A stretch of DNA of 64,000 bases, from the NCBI RefSeq assembly GCF_039955095.1, contig NZ_CP154878.1, forward strand, positions 1,860,001-1,924,000, written 5' to 3'. Positions within the stretch are counted from its first letter, which is position 1; every line of letters starts with the position of its first letter. This stretch comes from Limosilactobacillus sp. WILCCON 0051. GTDB lineage: Bacteria; Bacillota; Bacilli; Lactobacillales; Lactobacillaceae. The position numbers were made by a program, and so were the translations under genes. This document shows, piece by piece, positions 52,035 through 62,893 of this stretch. The notes beneath the pieces are model-generated. The model was given only the letters and a program-made list of their open reading frames with translations. It was not told where the DNA came from and did no database searches.

Positions 52035-53729
52035 CTACAATATCCTTACCTTCGAAATAAAAAAGTAAATCAAACCTATTACGTAAAGTCCAAGAGATAG
52101 AAATACTAAATACATATATATCTTCGGATTCTTTACCGTAATTGTTATAACATCATTTTTTTTCAGATTCAAATCTGATGTTAATTGTAAATATCCTTTT
52201 TTATCTGTAGTATAGGGTATGCCTTCACCATTAATTTTAACTCTATAATTTATTGATCTATAGCAATACATAGGGAGTGATATTTTTCCTTCTATCGGAT
52301 CATCTATAGTCATTTTTATGCCATTATTAAAACTTTCTTTTGTTATTTTAGCTTGAGCTTCTTTCGTAAATACATGGGGGCTAAAAGCTAAGGAACTGGT
52401 CAAATGCGTAACCCTATTATCGTTTCCTTTAATATTTGATCTCTTGGGTGTATAGTCCCGAGTAAGTATTACCTTATCTAAATCATCACCAGCAACTTGA
52501 TTCTTTCCTTGTTTATTTTTATAAAGCTGCAAAGTTAAAACTTGCTGATTATTAGAGTAAAAATCAGTTATAAACTGCAAACATGCAAAGACTGATAGGG
52601 ATGCAAAAACTATTAATAACTTCCATAATATCTTTTGATTATTAAAATTCTTCAAAAAAGCGATTAAGGGAATTATTCCTAACCAAATTCCAAAACGCCA
52701 AGGAGTAAACTGTAAATTATTAACTATTGGCACCTTGTTAAAGATAGCCCATGGAAATAAATTTGTACATAATAACATTAATAACGATTCTATAGACAAA
52801 TAATTCAAAATCTTTTTATTATTTGATCTTAAAAAGATTGTCAAAAAGATTAAAAATAATGAAATAGCTGGTAAAGTAGTCCGAGCCGCCCAACCATATG
52901 GCATTTGAAAAAGTTCAATTAACGACTCTGAAGTTATATTTCCCTGTGAAAAAGGCGCCGAAATATCTGACTTTGAAATAATAAAATATCGAAATAATAT
53001 AGGAAGTGCAAAAAGAAAAGAAACCGCACTCGCTAACATCGAATTAATTATAGAATATTTAATATCATTACCATTAATAAAAAAATTATATAATAGTACT
53101 AAAGAAATAATAATTATCAATGATATAACACTTAAAAGATGTGAATATAAAATTATCGCTAATAAAAGTGCCGTTTTTAAAATTAGTAATCTATCTACAC
53201 TTTTAGATTCAATTATCTCTTCAGCACAGAAAAAAATAGGAAAAGAGAAACAATATATTATTGCAGTTCCTGGCTGCAATTCTACTACGGATTGATATAG
53301 TGAATATCCTGATGTTACATAAATAATTGATGCCAATAACGAATTGATTTTTGAAACCCGTCTACCAACCAAACTAACGTAGGTAACTAGTAAAGTTAAG
53401 AATATTATCATTAATCTTATAGCATAAATCTGCTTTATAAATGATAAAGGTAGTGTTATTAAAACTAATGGCCACAATGAAATGTCCGGATACATTCCAT
53501 TAACTGCCTGCCCCATCCCAAAAAAGGATTGAAAGTTAAGGAAATTTGGCAATTCATGATGCAAAAAAGCATACCTTATCTCATAAATACGACTAGCATG
53601 AAAAAAACTATCTCCAGTAACAAATGTTCCAATCATCAACTGTTTCCATAACCAGAATAACCAAAGCATTATAAATAAAAAAAACACAATCCCCGTTATG
53701 ATTTTTCTTTTTAAACTACTGCCCATCAA
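52035..53729 (-). CDS. Polytopic membrane protein, GT-C/YfhO-like
   Basis: A 564-residue AT-rich membrane protein with about 12 membrane helices. The N-terminal loop GDSFFHASRIYEIRYAFLHH resembles the acidic catalytic loop of GT-C glycosyltransferases. A C-terminal extracellular segment of about 130 residues precedes a final helix. It probably uses a lipid-linked sugar made by the adjacent GT2 enzyme to modify a cell-surface polymer, as YfhO-like proteins do. It is the last gene of the group downstream of prfC. The exact family is uncertain. Confidence 0.68.
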   Translation of the reverse strand: MMGSSLKRKIITGIVFFLFIMLWLFWLWKQLMIGTFVTGDSFFHASRIYEIRYAFLHHELPNFLNFQSFFGMGQAVNGMYPDISLWPLVLITLPLSFIKQIYAIRLMIIFLTLLVTYVSLVGRRVSKINSLLASIIYVTSGYSLYQSVVELQPGTAIIYCFSFPIFFCAEEIIESKSVDRLLILKTALLLAIILYSHLLSVISLIIIISLVLLYNFFINGNDIKYSIINSMLASAVSFLFALPILFRYFIISKSDISAPFSQGNITSESLIELFQMPYGWAARTTLPAISLFLIFLTIFLRSNNKKILNYLSIESLLMLLCTNLFPWAIFNKVPIVNNLQFTPWRFGIWLGIIPLIAFLKNFNNQKILWKLLIVFASLSVFACLQFITDFYSNNQQVLTLQLYKNKQGKNQVAGDDLDKVILTRDYTPKRSNIKGNDNRVTHLTSSLAFSPHVFTKEAQAKITKESFNNGIKMTIDDPIEGKISLPMYCYRSINYRVKINGEGIPYTTDKKGYLQLTSDLNLKKNDVITITVKNPKIYMYLVFLSLGLYVIGLIYFFISKVRIL

Positions 53730-53892
53730 TCATATCCCCCAACTAGTTCAAAAATGGCATTTTTTATTCCACTCATCAATTAAATTCAATCATAGAAATT
53801 TAGTTAATTAATATTTCTTTATATTTAGAAAACTAGGACTAATTCTCAATTTTGAACTGGCTTACTTTTCTAATTATGATTCTAAAATTTTT

Positions 53893-54846
53893 CTAGTGAT
53901 TACTTAATTGAATTTTTATTTGATGAACTTGCCGTAATCTAAATTCGAATTCTCGGTGTTCTTTGCGCTGAATAGCATCAAGAATCAAGCCACTATAAAA
54001 AGATAGAATTCCAGCGATAGCACAAAATCCACAAACGATTAAAGTTGGAAAATGTAAAACCTTGCCTGTTACGCGATAAGGAAGCCAGACATCCGGAATG
54101 AAGAAAGCTAATGATAGGATTAACAACAAGCAAGCCAAGGTTCCAAAAAATCTTAATGGCTTGTAATTCCGATAAAGAGTAAAAATAAGTTTTAATACTT
54201 TAAACCCATCAGAATACGTATTTAGTTTGGAGGTACTTCCTTCAGGACGATCTCGATAATCGATGACATGGTTTTTCATTGCCATGTTATTAACGATTGC
54301 AAAAATACTCATTTCTGTTTCAATCTCAAATCCTTTTGACAGCACGGGGTAGGTTTTAACGAATTCATAGCTAAAGGCCCGATAGCCAGTCATGATGTCT
54401 TTAATATCATTTTTAAAGAAAAAGTTGATGCTGCCACGAACCATTTTATTACCAATGCCATGGAAAGGACGTTTGTTTTCTTCAAAATAACTTGAACTAA
54501 GTCGATCACCAATAACCATATCATAGTTTTCTTCTAACACATATCGTGCCATTTTGGGGATTTCTTCAGCAGGATACGTATCATCACCATCAATCATGAT
54601 ATAGCATTTAGCATCAATCTCACGAAACATGCGACGAATGGCATTTCCTTTACCTTGCTTATATTCATAGCGGACACAAGCACCCGCTTCACGAGCTAAT
54701 TCAGCGGTGTTATCAGAAGAGTTATTGTCATATACATACACCGCTGAATTTGGGATATCTTTAATGGCGTTTTGACAATCCTTAACAACTTTAGTGATTG
54801 TCTGACTTTCGTTGTAGCAAGGAATTAAAACAGCTAAGTTGTCCAT
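53893..54846 (-). CDS. Family-2 glycosyltransferase, DPM/GtrB-like
   Basis: A 317-residue membrane-associated glycosyltransferase. The catalytic domain starts with LAVLIPCYNESQTITKVVKD and has the DxD-type IMIDGDDTYPAEEIPKM. A C-terminal pair of membrane helices anchors it. Such enzymes load a sugar onto undecaprenyl phosphate at the cytoplasmic face. The neighbours on both sides are GT-C-like membrane proteins that could use that donor outside the cell. AT-rich, unlike the flanking prfC. Confidence 0.88.
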   Translation of the reverse strand: MDNLAVLIPCYNESQTITKVVKDCQNAIKDIPNSAVYVYDNNSSDNTAELAREAGACVRYEYKQGKGNAIRRMFREIDAKCYIMIDGDDTYPAEEIPKMARYVLEENYDMVIGDRLSSSYFEENKRPFHGIGNKMVRGSINFFFKNDIKDIMTGYRAFSYEFVKTYPVLSKGFEIETEMSIFAIVNNMAMKNHVIDYRDRPEGSTSKLNTYSDGFKVLKLIFTLYRNYKPLRFFGTLACLLLILSLAFFIPDVWLPYRVTGKVLHFPTLIVCGFCAIAGILSFYSGLILDAIQRKEHREFEFRLRQVHQIKIQLSNH

Positions 54847-54885
54847 TATTTAATAATTTTCTCCTTAAATTATAGATAATATTTA

Positions 54886-56805
54886 TTATATGTTCTTTTT
54901 ATTTCTTTGATGAATATTCTTTAAAATATATGCTGTGACCACTGGTAAGACAGCAGTAGTACCAATAACGTATCTTGAATAACCATTTATTGGTGTAACA
55001 GTATATAAAAGAATCATGAGTATAAGCGGAATTATAGAAATTAAAAGTAATGGTTTCTTTTTACTTGTAATTGACAAAATTATGATGACTAAAATTAACA
55101 TTGACCAGAATGGGAAACCAACATTTATGACAATGGAAATAAGTGGAATTGCAAGAAAGGCATCTAAAAGAGATTGCATATGATTATGAATTTTAGTAGA
55201 AAAAATAGGGTGATACTTTGAATACCAAGTTGGCGATAGGAAGTCTCCATAATTAGGAAAATAATTTAAAAATAGTGAATTATCTTTACCTGGAAGACCA
55301 AAAAATGGATTAAAGTACTTACTATTAGCAGCCAAATATACCTCAACATACTTTACTGGATGCTTGAGGCCTTGAATAATCCATACCTTTAGATAATTTT
55401 TGACTTCTTTTTTTTGAGTTTGTGTAGTTCTCAAAGTAATCTTATGATTTACGACATCATTGATTATCGTTTCCCCATTTAGAAAAGTGTTCATAGGGAA
55501 AAGGTTTTTTAGATTATCTCCAGAATTCACGTCATAATTTGTTCTAAGCTCTTTTACTGGAGTTACTCTGTTGATTGTGTCTATTTCTTGTTTAGAAAGG
55601 CTTTTCTTATCGTTAAGGTATATATAACTTAATTGACGAGCTGGCAGCGTTAACGGTTCACTCATCGCCCCCGGAATTACATTTTTATAATTTAAATAAC
55701 TGTTCCAACCAAACAGCAAAATAAATAATGTAACCGTAGCAGCAATTAAATAACGTACTTTTTGATGTTGAACAAGTGCATATCCAATCAATACAGTTGT
55801 TGTTATGATGACGATATATTTTGAGTCATTCCTAAATTCAGAAAAGAAAAACGATACGATCAAATATAATAAGTATTCATAAGATGAATTAACGCCTTGT
55901 TTTATGCTGTCCAGTAATTTCAAAAAGACAAGATAATATGCAACACATAATGCATAATAGATCGTACTTTTATCGATTGTTATTGCATAAGTACTAAAGA
56001 CGGGGGATGCAAATAAAATAAAGGTCAGTATTCCGCCTATTTTGCCAATCTTTTTCCAAACGAACGAAGTAGCGATTGAATAGATAATGCCTGTTATAAT
56101 CGTTTGAAATAGAACTACCGTAAATACACCAAAATTTGTGTTAACTAATTTCTGACCAATTTTAAACAGTGATCCAAAGATTAAAGTTACAAACCATGGT
56201 TGATGGTTCGTAGGAACATATGTGAAATGTAAAGATGATAGGTGACGCCCTTCAAACTCGCAAAACTGTCTTAAAGCATCCCAGCTAATCTGACCAGGAT
56301 AATAGGTAATAATCGTAAGAGACCATATGAGCATCATACATCCGAATATTTTAAAAAGATGAGGACTGCTGTATGTTTCTTTTAATTGAAGTTTACTAGT
56401 ACAATAAGTTCGAAGCGTTGCAATTGTATAGGTAAGCACAAATGCCCAACTTAGCATGGCAAGGATCGAAAACATACAATCTAAAAAGCTATGATTAAGA
56501 TAGTATGTTCCGACCAATGTTAGTCCTCTATTGCTATCGTCTAAGCCAGCACTGATCATAAATGTGAAATTATAGAAAAATGATAAAATAACTCCACCTA
56601 TAACATCAATTTTAGTTACCTTGATTATCCATTCCTTTGATAGGTAGTAAATAACAGCTAGCCATAAAGCCACCATAATCACTGTATAGGAGTTTGTGCT
56701 TAGTAGTCTGTTGTCACTACTTAATGGAGTAGGATAACTGACTAGCATTCCTGTACCAATGAATAGCCATACAATATTTAAAAATTGTGATTTTGCTTTA
56801 GACAT
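54886..56805 (-). CDS. DUF6020-like membrane protein
   Basis: A 639-residue polytopic protein with about 14 helices. It carries the segment TYYPGQISWDALRQFCEFEG followed by TNHQPWFVTLIFGSLFKIG, which I associate with the DUF6020 family of putative GT-C-type enzymes. Its ribosome site AGGAG overlaps the prfC stop region (start ten bases after the stop), so it is probably co-transcribed with prfC. The function is inferred only: cell-surface glycosylation together with the GT2 gene. Confidence 0.75.
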   Translation of the reverse strand: MSKAKSQFLNIVWLFIGTGMLVSYPTPLSSDNRLLSTNSYTVIMVALWLAVIYYLSKEWIIKVTKIDVIGGVILSFFYNFTFMISAGLDDSNRGLTLVGTYYLNHSFLDCMFSILAMLSWAFVLTYTIATLRTYCTSKLQLKETYSSPHLFKIFGCMMLIWSLTIITYYPGQISWDALRQFCEFEGRHLSSLHFTYVPTNHQPWFVTLIFGSLFKIGQKLVNTNFGVFTVVLFQTIITGIIYSIATSFVWKKIGKIGGILTFILFASPVFSTYAITIDKSTIYYALCVAYYLVFLKLLDSIKQGVNSSYEYLLYLIVSFFFSEFRNDSKYIVIITTTVLIGYALVQHQKVRYLIAATVTLFILLFGWNSYLNYKNVIPGAMSEPLTLPARQLSYIYLNDKKSLSKQEIDTINRVTPVKELRTNYDVNSGDNLKNLFPMNTFLNGETIINDVVNHKITLRTTQTQKKEVKNYLKVWIIQGLKHPVKYVEVYLAANSKYFNPFFGLPGKDNSLFLNYFPNYGDFLSPTWYSKYHPIFSTKIHNHMQSLLDAFLAIPLISIVINVGFPFWSMLILVIIILSITSKKKPLLLISIIPLILMILLYTVTPINGYSRYVIGTTAVLPVVTAYILKNIHQRNKKNI

Positions 56806-56814
56806 TATGGTCTC

Positions 56815-58395
56815 CTAGAGTTTCGCCGTCAGTTTAACATCTGGATACTTCTGCTTGAACCAGTTTTCCGCAAATTGGTTTTCAAACAAGAATAGTGGAG
56901 CGCCATAACGATCTTTAACCAGCATATTCCGTGAAGAAGCCATCTTAGGATCAAGCTGTTCTGGATCAACCCAGCGTGCTGTCTTACTACCCAGTGGTTC
57001 CATAATAACTTCGGAATTATATTCGTTTTGCATCCGGAACTTGAACACTTCGAACTGCAATTGACCTACAGCTCCCAAAATGTAGTCGTTGGAGTTATAG
57101 CCAGTATAGAGCTGGACAGCCCCTTCTTGTACCAACTGGTTAATCCCTTTATGGAATGATTTTTGCTTCATAACGTTCTTTGGCGTTACGCGGACGAACA
57201 GTTCTGGTGTAAATTGAGGCAGTTTCTCAAACTTGATGTCTTGTTTACCAGTGTAGATTGAATCACCGATTTGGAAGTTTCCGGTATCGTAAAGCCCGAT
57301 AATATCACCGGCAACGGCATTCTCAACGTTTTCACGCGTATTGGCCATAAACTCGGTCACGTTTGACAGACGAATCGGCTTTTTAGTCCGCTCCAAGGTA
57401 ACGTCCATGCCCCGGGTAAATTCACCAGAACAAATCCGTACAAAAGCAATCCGGTCACGGTGCTTAGGATTCATGTTAGCTTGAATCTTAAAGATGAAGC
57501 CAGAAAACTCGGGTGCAAGTGGATCGATTGATTTACCGTCTTCTGTCTTGTGTGCCGAAGGGGCTGGGGCAAATTTTAAGTAGGTTTCCAGGAAAGTCTT
57601 AACCCCAAAGTTGGTCAGAGCTGAACCAAAGAAGACAGGTGTTTGATCCCCCTTAGCGATCTTTTCTTCATCAAGCTTGCTGCCAGCCATTTCAATCAGT
57701 TCCATTCCATCTAAGGCGTCTTTCCATTCACCTTCACCAGCCAATGGGTTTTCACCAATGACCTGACCATCTTCATCTAATGGCAGATAAGGGTTGGCAG
57801 GATCCTGTGGGTGGGAAAGGGCAACTCGATGATTATAACGATCATAAACACCCATAAATTGCCGTCCCATCCCAATTGGCCAGTCCATTGGGTAGGTTTC
57901 GATTCCCAGCACGTCTTCGATTTCGTTTAACAGATCCAATGGTTCGCGGGCATCGCGGTCAAACTTGTTGATGAACGTGAAAATCGGAATTCCCCGCATC
58001 TTACAAATTTGGAACAGCTTTTTGGTTTGTGGTTCGATACCCTTGGCACCATCAATTACCATGACGGCAGAGTCAACGGCCATCAAAGTTCGGTAAGTAT
58101 CTTCAGAGAAGTCTTCGTGCCCTGGTGTATCCAGAATATTAATCCGCTTGCCCTGGTAGTCAAACTGCATTACAGAACTGGTAACGGAAATCCCACGCTT
58201 TTTTTCAATTTCCATCCAGTCAGACTTGGCAAAATTGCTGCTGCCGCGTCCTTTAACAGTCCCAGCTTCGCGGACGACGCCCCCAAATAAAAGCAGCTGT
58301 TCAGTAATTGTCGTTTTTCCAGCATCGGGGTGCGAGATAATCGCAAACGTCCGGCGCTTGTTAACGGCTTCTGCCAATTTTTTTGAATCAGTCAT
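56815..58395 (-). CDS. prfC: Peptide chain release factor 3
   Basis: A 526-residue translational GTPase that recycles RF1/RF2. G1 is [10 protein letters not shown]3 is DTPGHEDF and G4 is NKFDRDA. Domain II and the C-terminal domain ([20 protein letters not shown]) are complete. The ribosome site GAAAGGAA precedes the ATG. It is conserved and not AT-rich, unlike the three membrane/glycosylation genes placed immediately downstream. IS21 is inserted about 95 bp upstream of its start and may have displaced promoter elements. Confidence 0.97.
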   Translation of the reverse strand: MTDSKKLAEAVNKRRTFAIISHPDAGKTTITEQLLLFGGVVREAGTVKGRGSSNFAKSDWMEIEKKRGISVTSSVMQFDYQGKRINILDTPGHEDFSEDTYRTLMAVDSAVMVIDGAKGIEPQTKKLFQICKMRGIPIFTFINKFDRDAREPLDLLNEIEDVLGIETYPMDWPIGMGRQFMGVYDRYNHRVALSHPQDPANPYLPLDEDGQVIGENPLAGEGEWKDALDGMELIEMAGSKLDEEKIAKGDQTPVFFGSALTNFGVKTFLETYLKFAPAPSAHKTEDGKSIDPLAPEFSGFIFKIQANMNPKHRDRIAFVRICSGEFTRGMDVTLERTKKPIRLSNVTEFMANTRENVENAVAGDIIGLYDTGNFQIGDSIYTGKQDIKFEKLPQFTPELFVRVTPKNVMKQKSFHKGINQLVQEGAVQLYTGYNSNDYILGAVGQLQFEVFKFRMQNEYNSEVIMEPLGSKTARWVDPEQLDPKMASSRNMLVKDRYGAPLFLFENQFAENWFKQKYPDVKLTAKL

Positions 58396-58592
58396 TTTTA
58401 TGTTCCTTTCGAGAATTATCCTATCTATAGTATTACAAATATGGTGTAAAGTCTATTAGCCACGGCATTTAAAAAGGATTAGGAGCTTGCTGTCGATGGC
58501 AGTCTTAAAATGTATGAAAATGGCAATCTCAAATTGTACATTTTCGTACATTTTTTTGTATACTCACTTAAAAAATTAGAGGTGATGTATAC

Positions 58593-59389
58593 ATGAGAAA
58601 AGATATTTTTGAAAGGATGCGATTCTTCGTGAAGGAGGACATCAAACCAAACTTTAGTCAGATTGCCAGACAGTATGGCGTTGATCGAAGAACGGCTAAA
58701 ACTTTATATGATAAAGCGGGTCAAGTTAAGGAGGTTGTAAGAAAGAAAAGAAACATTCATGGAAAGCTCGACGACTTTAAAGAGATCGTCAAGCTCAAAT
58801 ACGAAGCTGGCTGCACGGCCATGGCAATCTACCGGTTCATTCAAAAGAAAGGATATACAGGCGGCTATACGTTAGTAAAAACGTTCTGCCGAAACTATAA
58901 ACAGGAGGAGATAAAGAAGGCGACGATTAGAGTTACTCATACGATTGGCCTTAGCGCTCAAGTAGACTGGAAGGAGGAAGTCAAACTACGTGATAAGTAT
59001 GGGAAGGTACACACATTCAACATTTTTCTATACGTACTGCCTTACTCAAAGTTAAAGTTTATTAGTCTAACAATGGACAAAAGCCAAGATACGCTGTTTG
59101 AGATGCTTTACAAGGCGTTTCAATACACTAATGGCGTTCCAAAAGAAATTTGGTTTGATAATATGGCAACGGTTGTAGACCATCATTCCAGTTATCCTGG
59201 ACATGTTAAATTCAACGAAAAATTTCTTTCATTTAGCAAAGATGCTGGATTTAAGGCGATTGCCTGTCAGCCATACAGGCCACAAACAAAGGGCGTTGTG
59301 GAATCTCTAGCGAGAACAACTAGCCGACTAGCTCCTTACGATGGTGAATTTAAAACTTTAAAGGAACTTGATGGCATCGTTGATGAGAT
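58593..59389 (+). pseudogene. istA: IS21 transposase istA, 5' part
   Basis: The N-terminal 265 residues of the IS21 transposase: an HTH (SQIARQYGVDRRTAKTLYDK) and part of the DDE domain (AQVDWKEEVKL, EIWFDNMATVV, QPYRPQTKGVVES). The frame is cut by IS66 copy B after VDE. The rest continues at 61703. RBS GAGGTG before ATG. Confidence 0.95.
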
Positions 59390-59484
59390 GTAAGCACACC
59401 ATAATGGTATGGGTTGAAAAATACACGAAAAAATGAGGCATCTCGCTGCTTGGCGAGATGCCCCATTTCATTATCCTAGTGATT

Positions 59485-61026
59485 TTATTTGCCGCAAATC
59501 TGCTGAACGGTTGGATTCCATGGCAAATAAGCCTTCAGATCCAGGTTCTGAGAGCGCGTGTAGGCTTCAAAGATCAATTTCAGATATTTGAAGACATCCA
59601 GATTATTTAGTTTGGCCGTTTGAACGATCGTATAGAAGATCGCATTGGCTTCCGCACCGGCCGTGGACTTCGCAAACAGGCTGTTTTTGCGAATGATGGT
59701 CGACGGTCGGATGCTCTGCTCAACCGAGTTATTGCTTAACGGCAGCTCGCCAATCTCAAAGATCTGATATACACGATCCTTAAGTTTCAAGGCGTTTTTG
59801 ACTGCGTCTTTCAGCTTATGCATCGGATAAGCAATCCCTTCAATAAAGCGATAGAAGGCATCCAACAGTGGCTTGACCAGTTTTCGTCGCTGCGCTTTTT
59901 TCTCAGCCGGCGTTTTATACCTCAAGTTATTTTCCTTATGAAACACTCGGCTAAGCAGCTTTACGGCTTGCGTTGCCTGGGCATTATTCTTTAACGTGAG
60001 GCCTTTGACCAATTCAATAAATGGTCGGCGAATATGTATGAGACAGCTGCCAAACGTTGCTTTGGGCAGCTGCTCTTGGCCGTAGCCACGATAGCCGTCA
60101 CACATAACCGCTCCCGTATAGTCAGGAGTCAGTACGTCACTGATGACTTTTCCTGAACGAGTCGGCGCATAGTGAAAGTAGGCTATCTGATGTTTTGCGA
60201 ACTCCTTCGGTGTTCGCAAAGCCCAGAAAAAGGACTTGCTTTTCCCGCTGTCGAGCACTTGAAAAGGAGTCTCATCCATATGAACAACTTTCTCTTGTCG
60301 CAATTGGCTGACAAGAACGTCGCTCAATGGTTTTAAAAACCGCCTGGCACCTTTAATCACCGCATTTGCCATTTGCTTGGAATCCAATTCAAGATTAGCT
60401 GCTTGCCACATGCGTTCCTGACGATTAAACGGCACAGCCAAATCAAATTTGTTAGCCGCAATCGTTGCCAGGATGCTGCTTGAGATATAGCTGTGATTAA
60501 ACAGCGGACTCGGCGTCTTGGCCGTAACCAGCTTATCGCCACCGTTGGGATGACAATGCTGACACTTGTATGTCTTCGCATAAACGTTCCTACAAACGGT
60601 ATGTGCTGGAACGTATACCGCTTCGCGACTTGCCAATCGGCGGCCAATCTGCTTCATTTCTTGATGACAGTCAGGACAAGTTTTATCATCCAGGTCGTAT
60701 TCACAGTTCTCCTGTGGCAGACTATCCAGATTTTCTTTCCGGCTGTTGCTTTTCTTTGGCTTAGGGTGACGACTGGATTCTCGCTTTTCTACCGCCGCAT
60801 CTGAAGGTTCTTCGCTATCAGTTGCTTCAACCTGCTTCTCTTCAAATAAAGAGAGCTGATCTGGGTTTAAAGACTCATTTTTTTTTGCGAATTGGCGATG
60901 CTGTTGAAGCTGAAGGGCTACCTTCAACTGATTGATCAGCTCGTTTTGTTGCTGAATCACTTCAGACAATTGCTGAATGACCTGCAAGGCTTCTTCAAGA
61001 TTCTTGGGCTGTTGTGCTTGAGCCAT
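59485..61026 (-). CDS. tnpC: IS66 transposase TnpC, copy B
   Basis: A 513-residue transposase with a protein sequence identical to the copy at 46004, with the same coiled coil, zinc-type cysteines and DDE motifs. A hairpin near 59435-59470 (GGCATCTCGC/GCGAGATGCC) lies beyond its stop. Confidence 0.95.
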   Translation of the reverse strand: MAQAQQPKNLEEALQVIQQLSEVIQQQNELINQLKVALQLQQHRQFAKKNESLNPDQLSLFEEKQVEATDSEEPSDAAVEKRESSRHPKPKKSNSRKENLDSLPQENCEYDLDDKTCPDCHQEMKQIGRRLASREAVYVPAHTVCRNVYAKTYKCQHCHPNGGDKLVTAKTPSPLFNHSYISSSILATIAANKFDLAVPFNRQERMWQAANLELDSKQMANAVIKGARRFLKPLSDVLVSQLRQEKVVHMDETPFQVLDSGKSKSFFWALRTPKEFAKHQIAYFHYAPTRSGKVISDVLTPDYTGAVMCDGYRGYGQEQLPKATFGSCLIHIRRPFIELVKGLTLKNNAQATQAVKLLSRVFHKENNLRYKTPAEKKAQRRKLVKPLLDAFYRFIEGIAYPMHKLKDAVKNALKLKDRVYQIFEIGELPLSNNSVEQSIRPSTIIRKNSLFAKSTAGAEANAIFYTIVQTAKLNNLDVFKYLKLIFEAYTRSQNLDLKAYLPWNPTVQQICGK

Positions 61027-61098
61027 AGTTCGTCACCTCCTAACGCTTCTGAATGCTATTAAGCATATCAGAAACGTTAGGAAATTAACAGACTAAAA

Positions 61099-61455
61099 TC
61101 AATATAAATGCCCATTTGGCGCGGGTTTAACTCGCTTAACAGGCAACGGAGAGATGCCTTCCAAAAGCTGCTTGATTTGGCGTCGGCTTAACTGGACGGC
61201 ATCATTGCGATGCCGTGGCCAGCGCAGACCACCATTTTCAAAACGTTTATAAAGCAAGATGAATCCTTCACCGTCCCAATAGAGTCCCTTAAACCGATCA
61301 TTCCGCGTACCGCAGAAGAGAAATAGGGAATCATCAAACAGATCCAGATCATAGTTTTCAGCGACCACTGCAGCTAAGCCATCAATGCCTTTGCGCAGGT
61401 CGGTTTTGCCGCAGACGATGAAAACATGCTTTGGCTGGGTCCAATTAACTAGCAT
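61099..61455 (-). CDS. tnpB: IS66 TnpB, copy B
   Basis: An Orf2 protein of 118 residues, identical to that at 47618. ATG 61455 overlaps the end of the tnpA-like gene. Confidence 0.93.
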   Translation of the reverse strand: MLVNWTQPKHVFIVCGKTDLRKGIDGLAAVVAENYDLDLFDDSLFLFCGTRNDRFKGLYWDGEGFILLYKRFENGGLRWPRHRNDAVQLSRRQIKQLLEGISPLPVKRVKPAPNGHLY

Positions 61456-61618
61456 GATCAACGAGGAGTTTAATCAGGTTTTCAATCATTGCGGGATCCG
61501 CGTCTTGATAGATGTTAAGCCGCACCTTCTGAATCGAAAGTGAGGCTACGAGCACGCGCCGGTTAGTCTTGCGGTCGTTTGAAGTGGCGCTGACTTCAAC
61601 GATTTCATTTTGAGCCAT
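61445..61618 (-). CDS. IS66 TnpA-like protein, copy B
   Basis: A 57-residue first gene of the element, nearly the same as at 47964. A few base differences lie here and in its upstream region (ATATATGAG instead of ATATGAG). The ribosome site is AGGAGG-like. Confidence 0.8.
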   Translation of the reverse strand: MAQNEIVEVSATSNDRKTNRRVLVASLSIQKVRLNIYQDADPAMIENLIKLLVDHAS

Positions 61619-61702
61619 CAAAAAGACCTCCTATATATGAGTTTCCTCAAGTATAGAAGGTCCGTGTGGCGGTTGGAATACGTGTTGTTATGGTGTGCTT
61701 AC

Positions 61703-62128
61703 GATGAGATCTGTCGAGATTTGAATTTAGAGGAATCTCAGAGCACGCATAAAATTCCGAAGGAATTATGGCAAAAAGAAAAGGAGTGCCTCAATCCCCT
61801 AAACGATGACATCGATAGATACTTTAACAGCGTGCAGACTCGAAAAGTATCGAAAGATTCAATGATTATGTTCAGGAAGAATCAGTACTCCGTTGACCCT
61901 AAGTATATAGGAAAAACAGTTGAAATTAAACTAAGTCCCACCAATAAAAGTATCAAAATTTATTATATGGGAGTGGAAATTAGATCTCATAACCTAACCG
62001 ATAAGCAATTCAACTATAACGAGGATGATTACAAAGCAATTTTAAAGACGGATCTTTTTAAGGACCGCTCAGAAGACGAGCTCAATAAGTATATGAGCGA
62101 GAATCTTAAAGCATACGATTGTCTGTAA
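61703..62128 (+). pseudogene. istA: IS21 transposase istA, 3' part
   Basis: Continues the interrupted istA frame (DEICRDLNLEESQSTHKIPK onward) to its stop, including the C-terminal beta-barrel-like region FRKNQYSVDPKYIGKTVEI. Removing IS66 copy B and one GATGAGAT restores an intact transposase. Confidence 0.93.
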
Positions 62129-62140
62129 GGAGTTGAATTT

Positions 62141-62893
62141 ATGACAGACTATGAACAGCTTATCTCAAATTTAGCACAATTAAAATTAAACAATTTCAGT
62201 GAAAATTATCAAAATTATAGTACGGAGGTCGATCAACAGCGACTCAGTTTCGGTGAAGCATTATTAAAATTAACCGAAAGTGAGCTGCAATACCGACGTG
62301 ATCAAGAAATCAAAAAGCGAATCCAGCAAGCAAAGTTTCCGATCGTCAAAAGGATTGATGAATTCGACTTTAACTTCCAGCCTTCAATCAATAAACAGGA
62401 GATTCTGGGGCTTAAATCGTTAGGCTTCTTAAACAATCACCAAAATATTTTACTAGTTGGCAGTCCAGGAGTCGGCAAAACGCACCTAGCGATTGGCTTA
62501 GGGCTGATAGCGTGTGAACATGGCTTTAAGACCCTATTTATCAATTGCCATGACCTTCTACTGGCTTTAAGAACGGCCGACAGTAAAGGAACTCTGGAAA
62601 GGCAGATGAAGAGATACTCAAATTACGAGCTGTTAATCATCGATGAGATTGGTTATTTACCGATGAAGCCAGATGATGCGAACTTATTGTTTCAACTCGT
62701 TAACAATCGGTATGAGCAGCATTCAACAATCATCACAACTAACGTACCACTATCTGGATGGGGAGAAATTCTACATAATCCGGCCGCGGCAGAAACCATT
62801 TTGGATCGCCTGGTCTATAAGTCACATATCATTAAAATTGCAGGCAAGTCATATAGATTGAAATCGGCGACTAACCATAAATCGCCATCTTAA
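62141..62893 (+). CDS. istB: IS21 helper ATPase IstB
   Basis: A 250-residue AAA+ ATPase that assists IstA. Walker A is GSPGVGKTH and Walker B is LLIIDEIGYLP, with the sensor TTNVPLSGW. It begins 12 bases after istA with an AAGGAG site. It is intact, but the element cannot move by itself because istA is broken. Its 3' end is duplicated as the remnant at 50802. Confidence 0.96.
   Translation: MTDYEQLISNLAQLKLNNFSENYQNYSTEVDQQRLSFGEALLKLTESELQYRRDQEIKKRIQQAKFPIVKRIDEFDFNFQPSINKQEILGLKSLGFLNNHQNILLVGSPGVGKTHLAIGLGLIACEHGFKTLFINCHDLLLALRTADSKGTLERQMKRYSNYELLIIDEIGYLPMKPDDANLLFQLVNNRYEQHSTIITTNVPLSGWGEILHNPAAAETILDRLVYKSHIIKIAGKSYRLKSATNHKSPS

Larger units (their letters stand above)
59390..61702 (-). 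mobile_element. IS66-family element, copy B
   Basis: A 2313-bp complete IS66 inserted into istA with a perfect 8-bp target duplication GATGAGAT (59382-59389 and 61703-61710). Terminal repeats GTAAGCACACCATAA/TTATGGTGTGCTTAC match copy A. The intact duplication and near identity to copy A indicate recent transposition. Confidence 0.97.
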
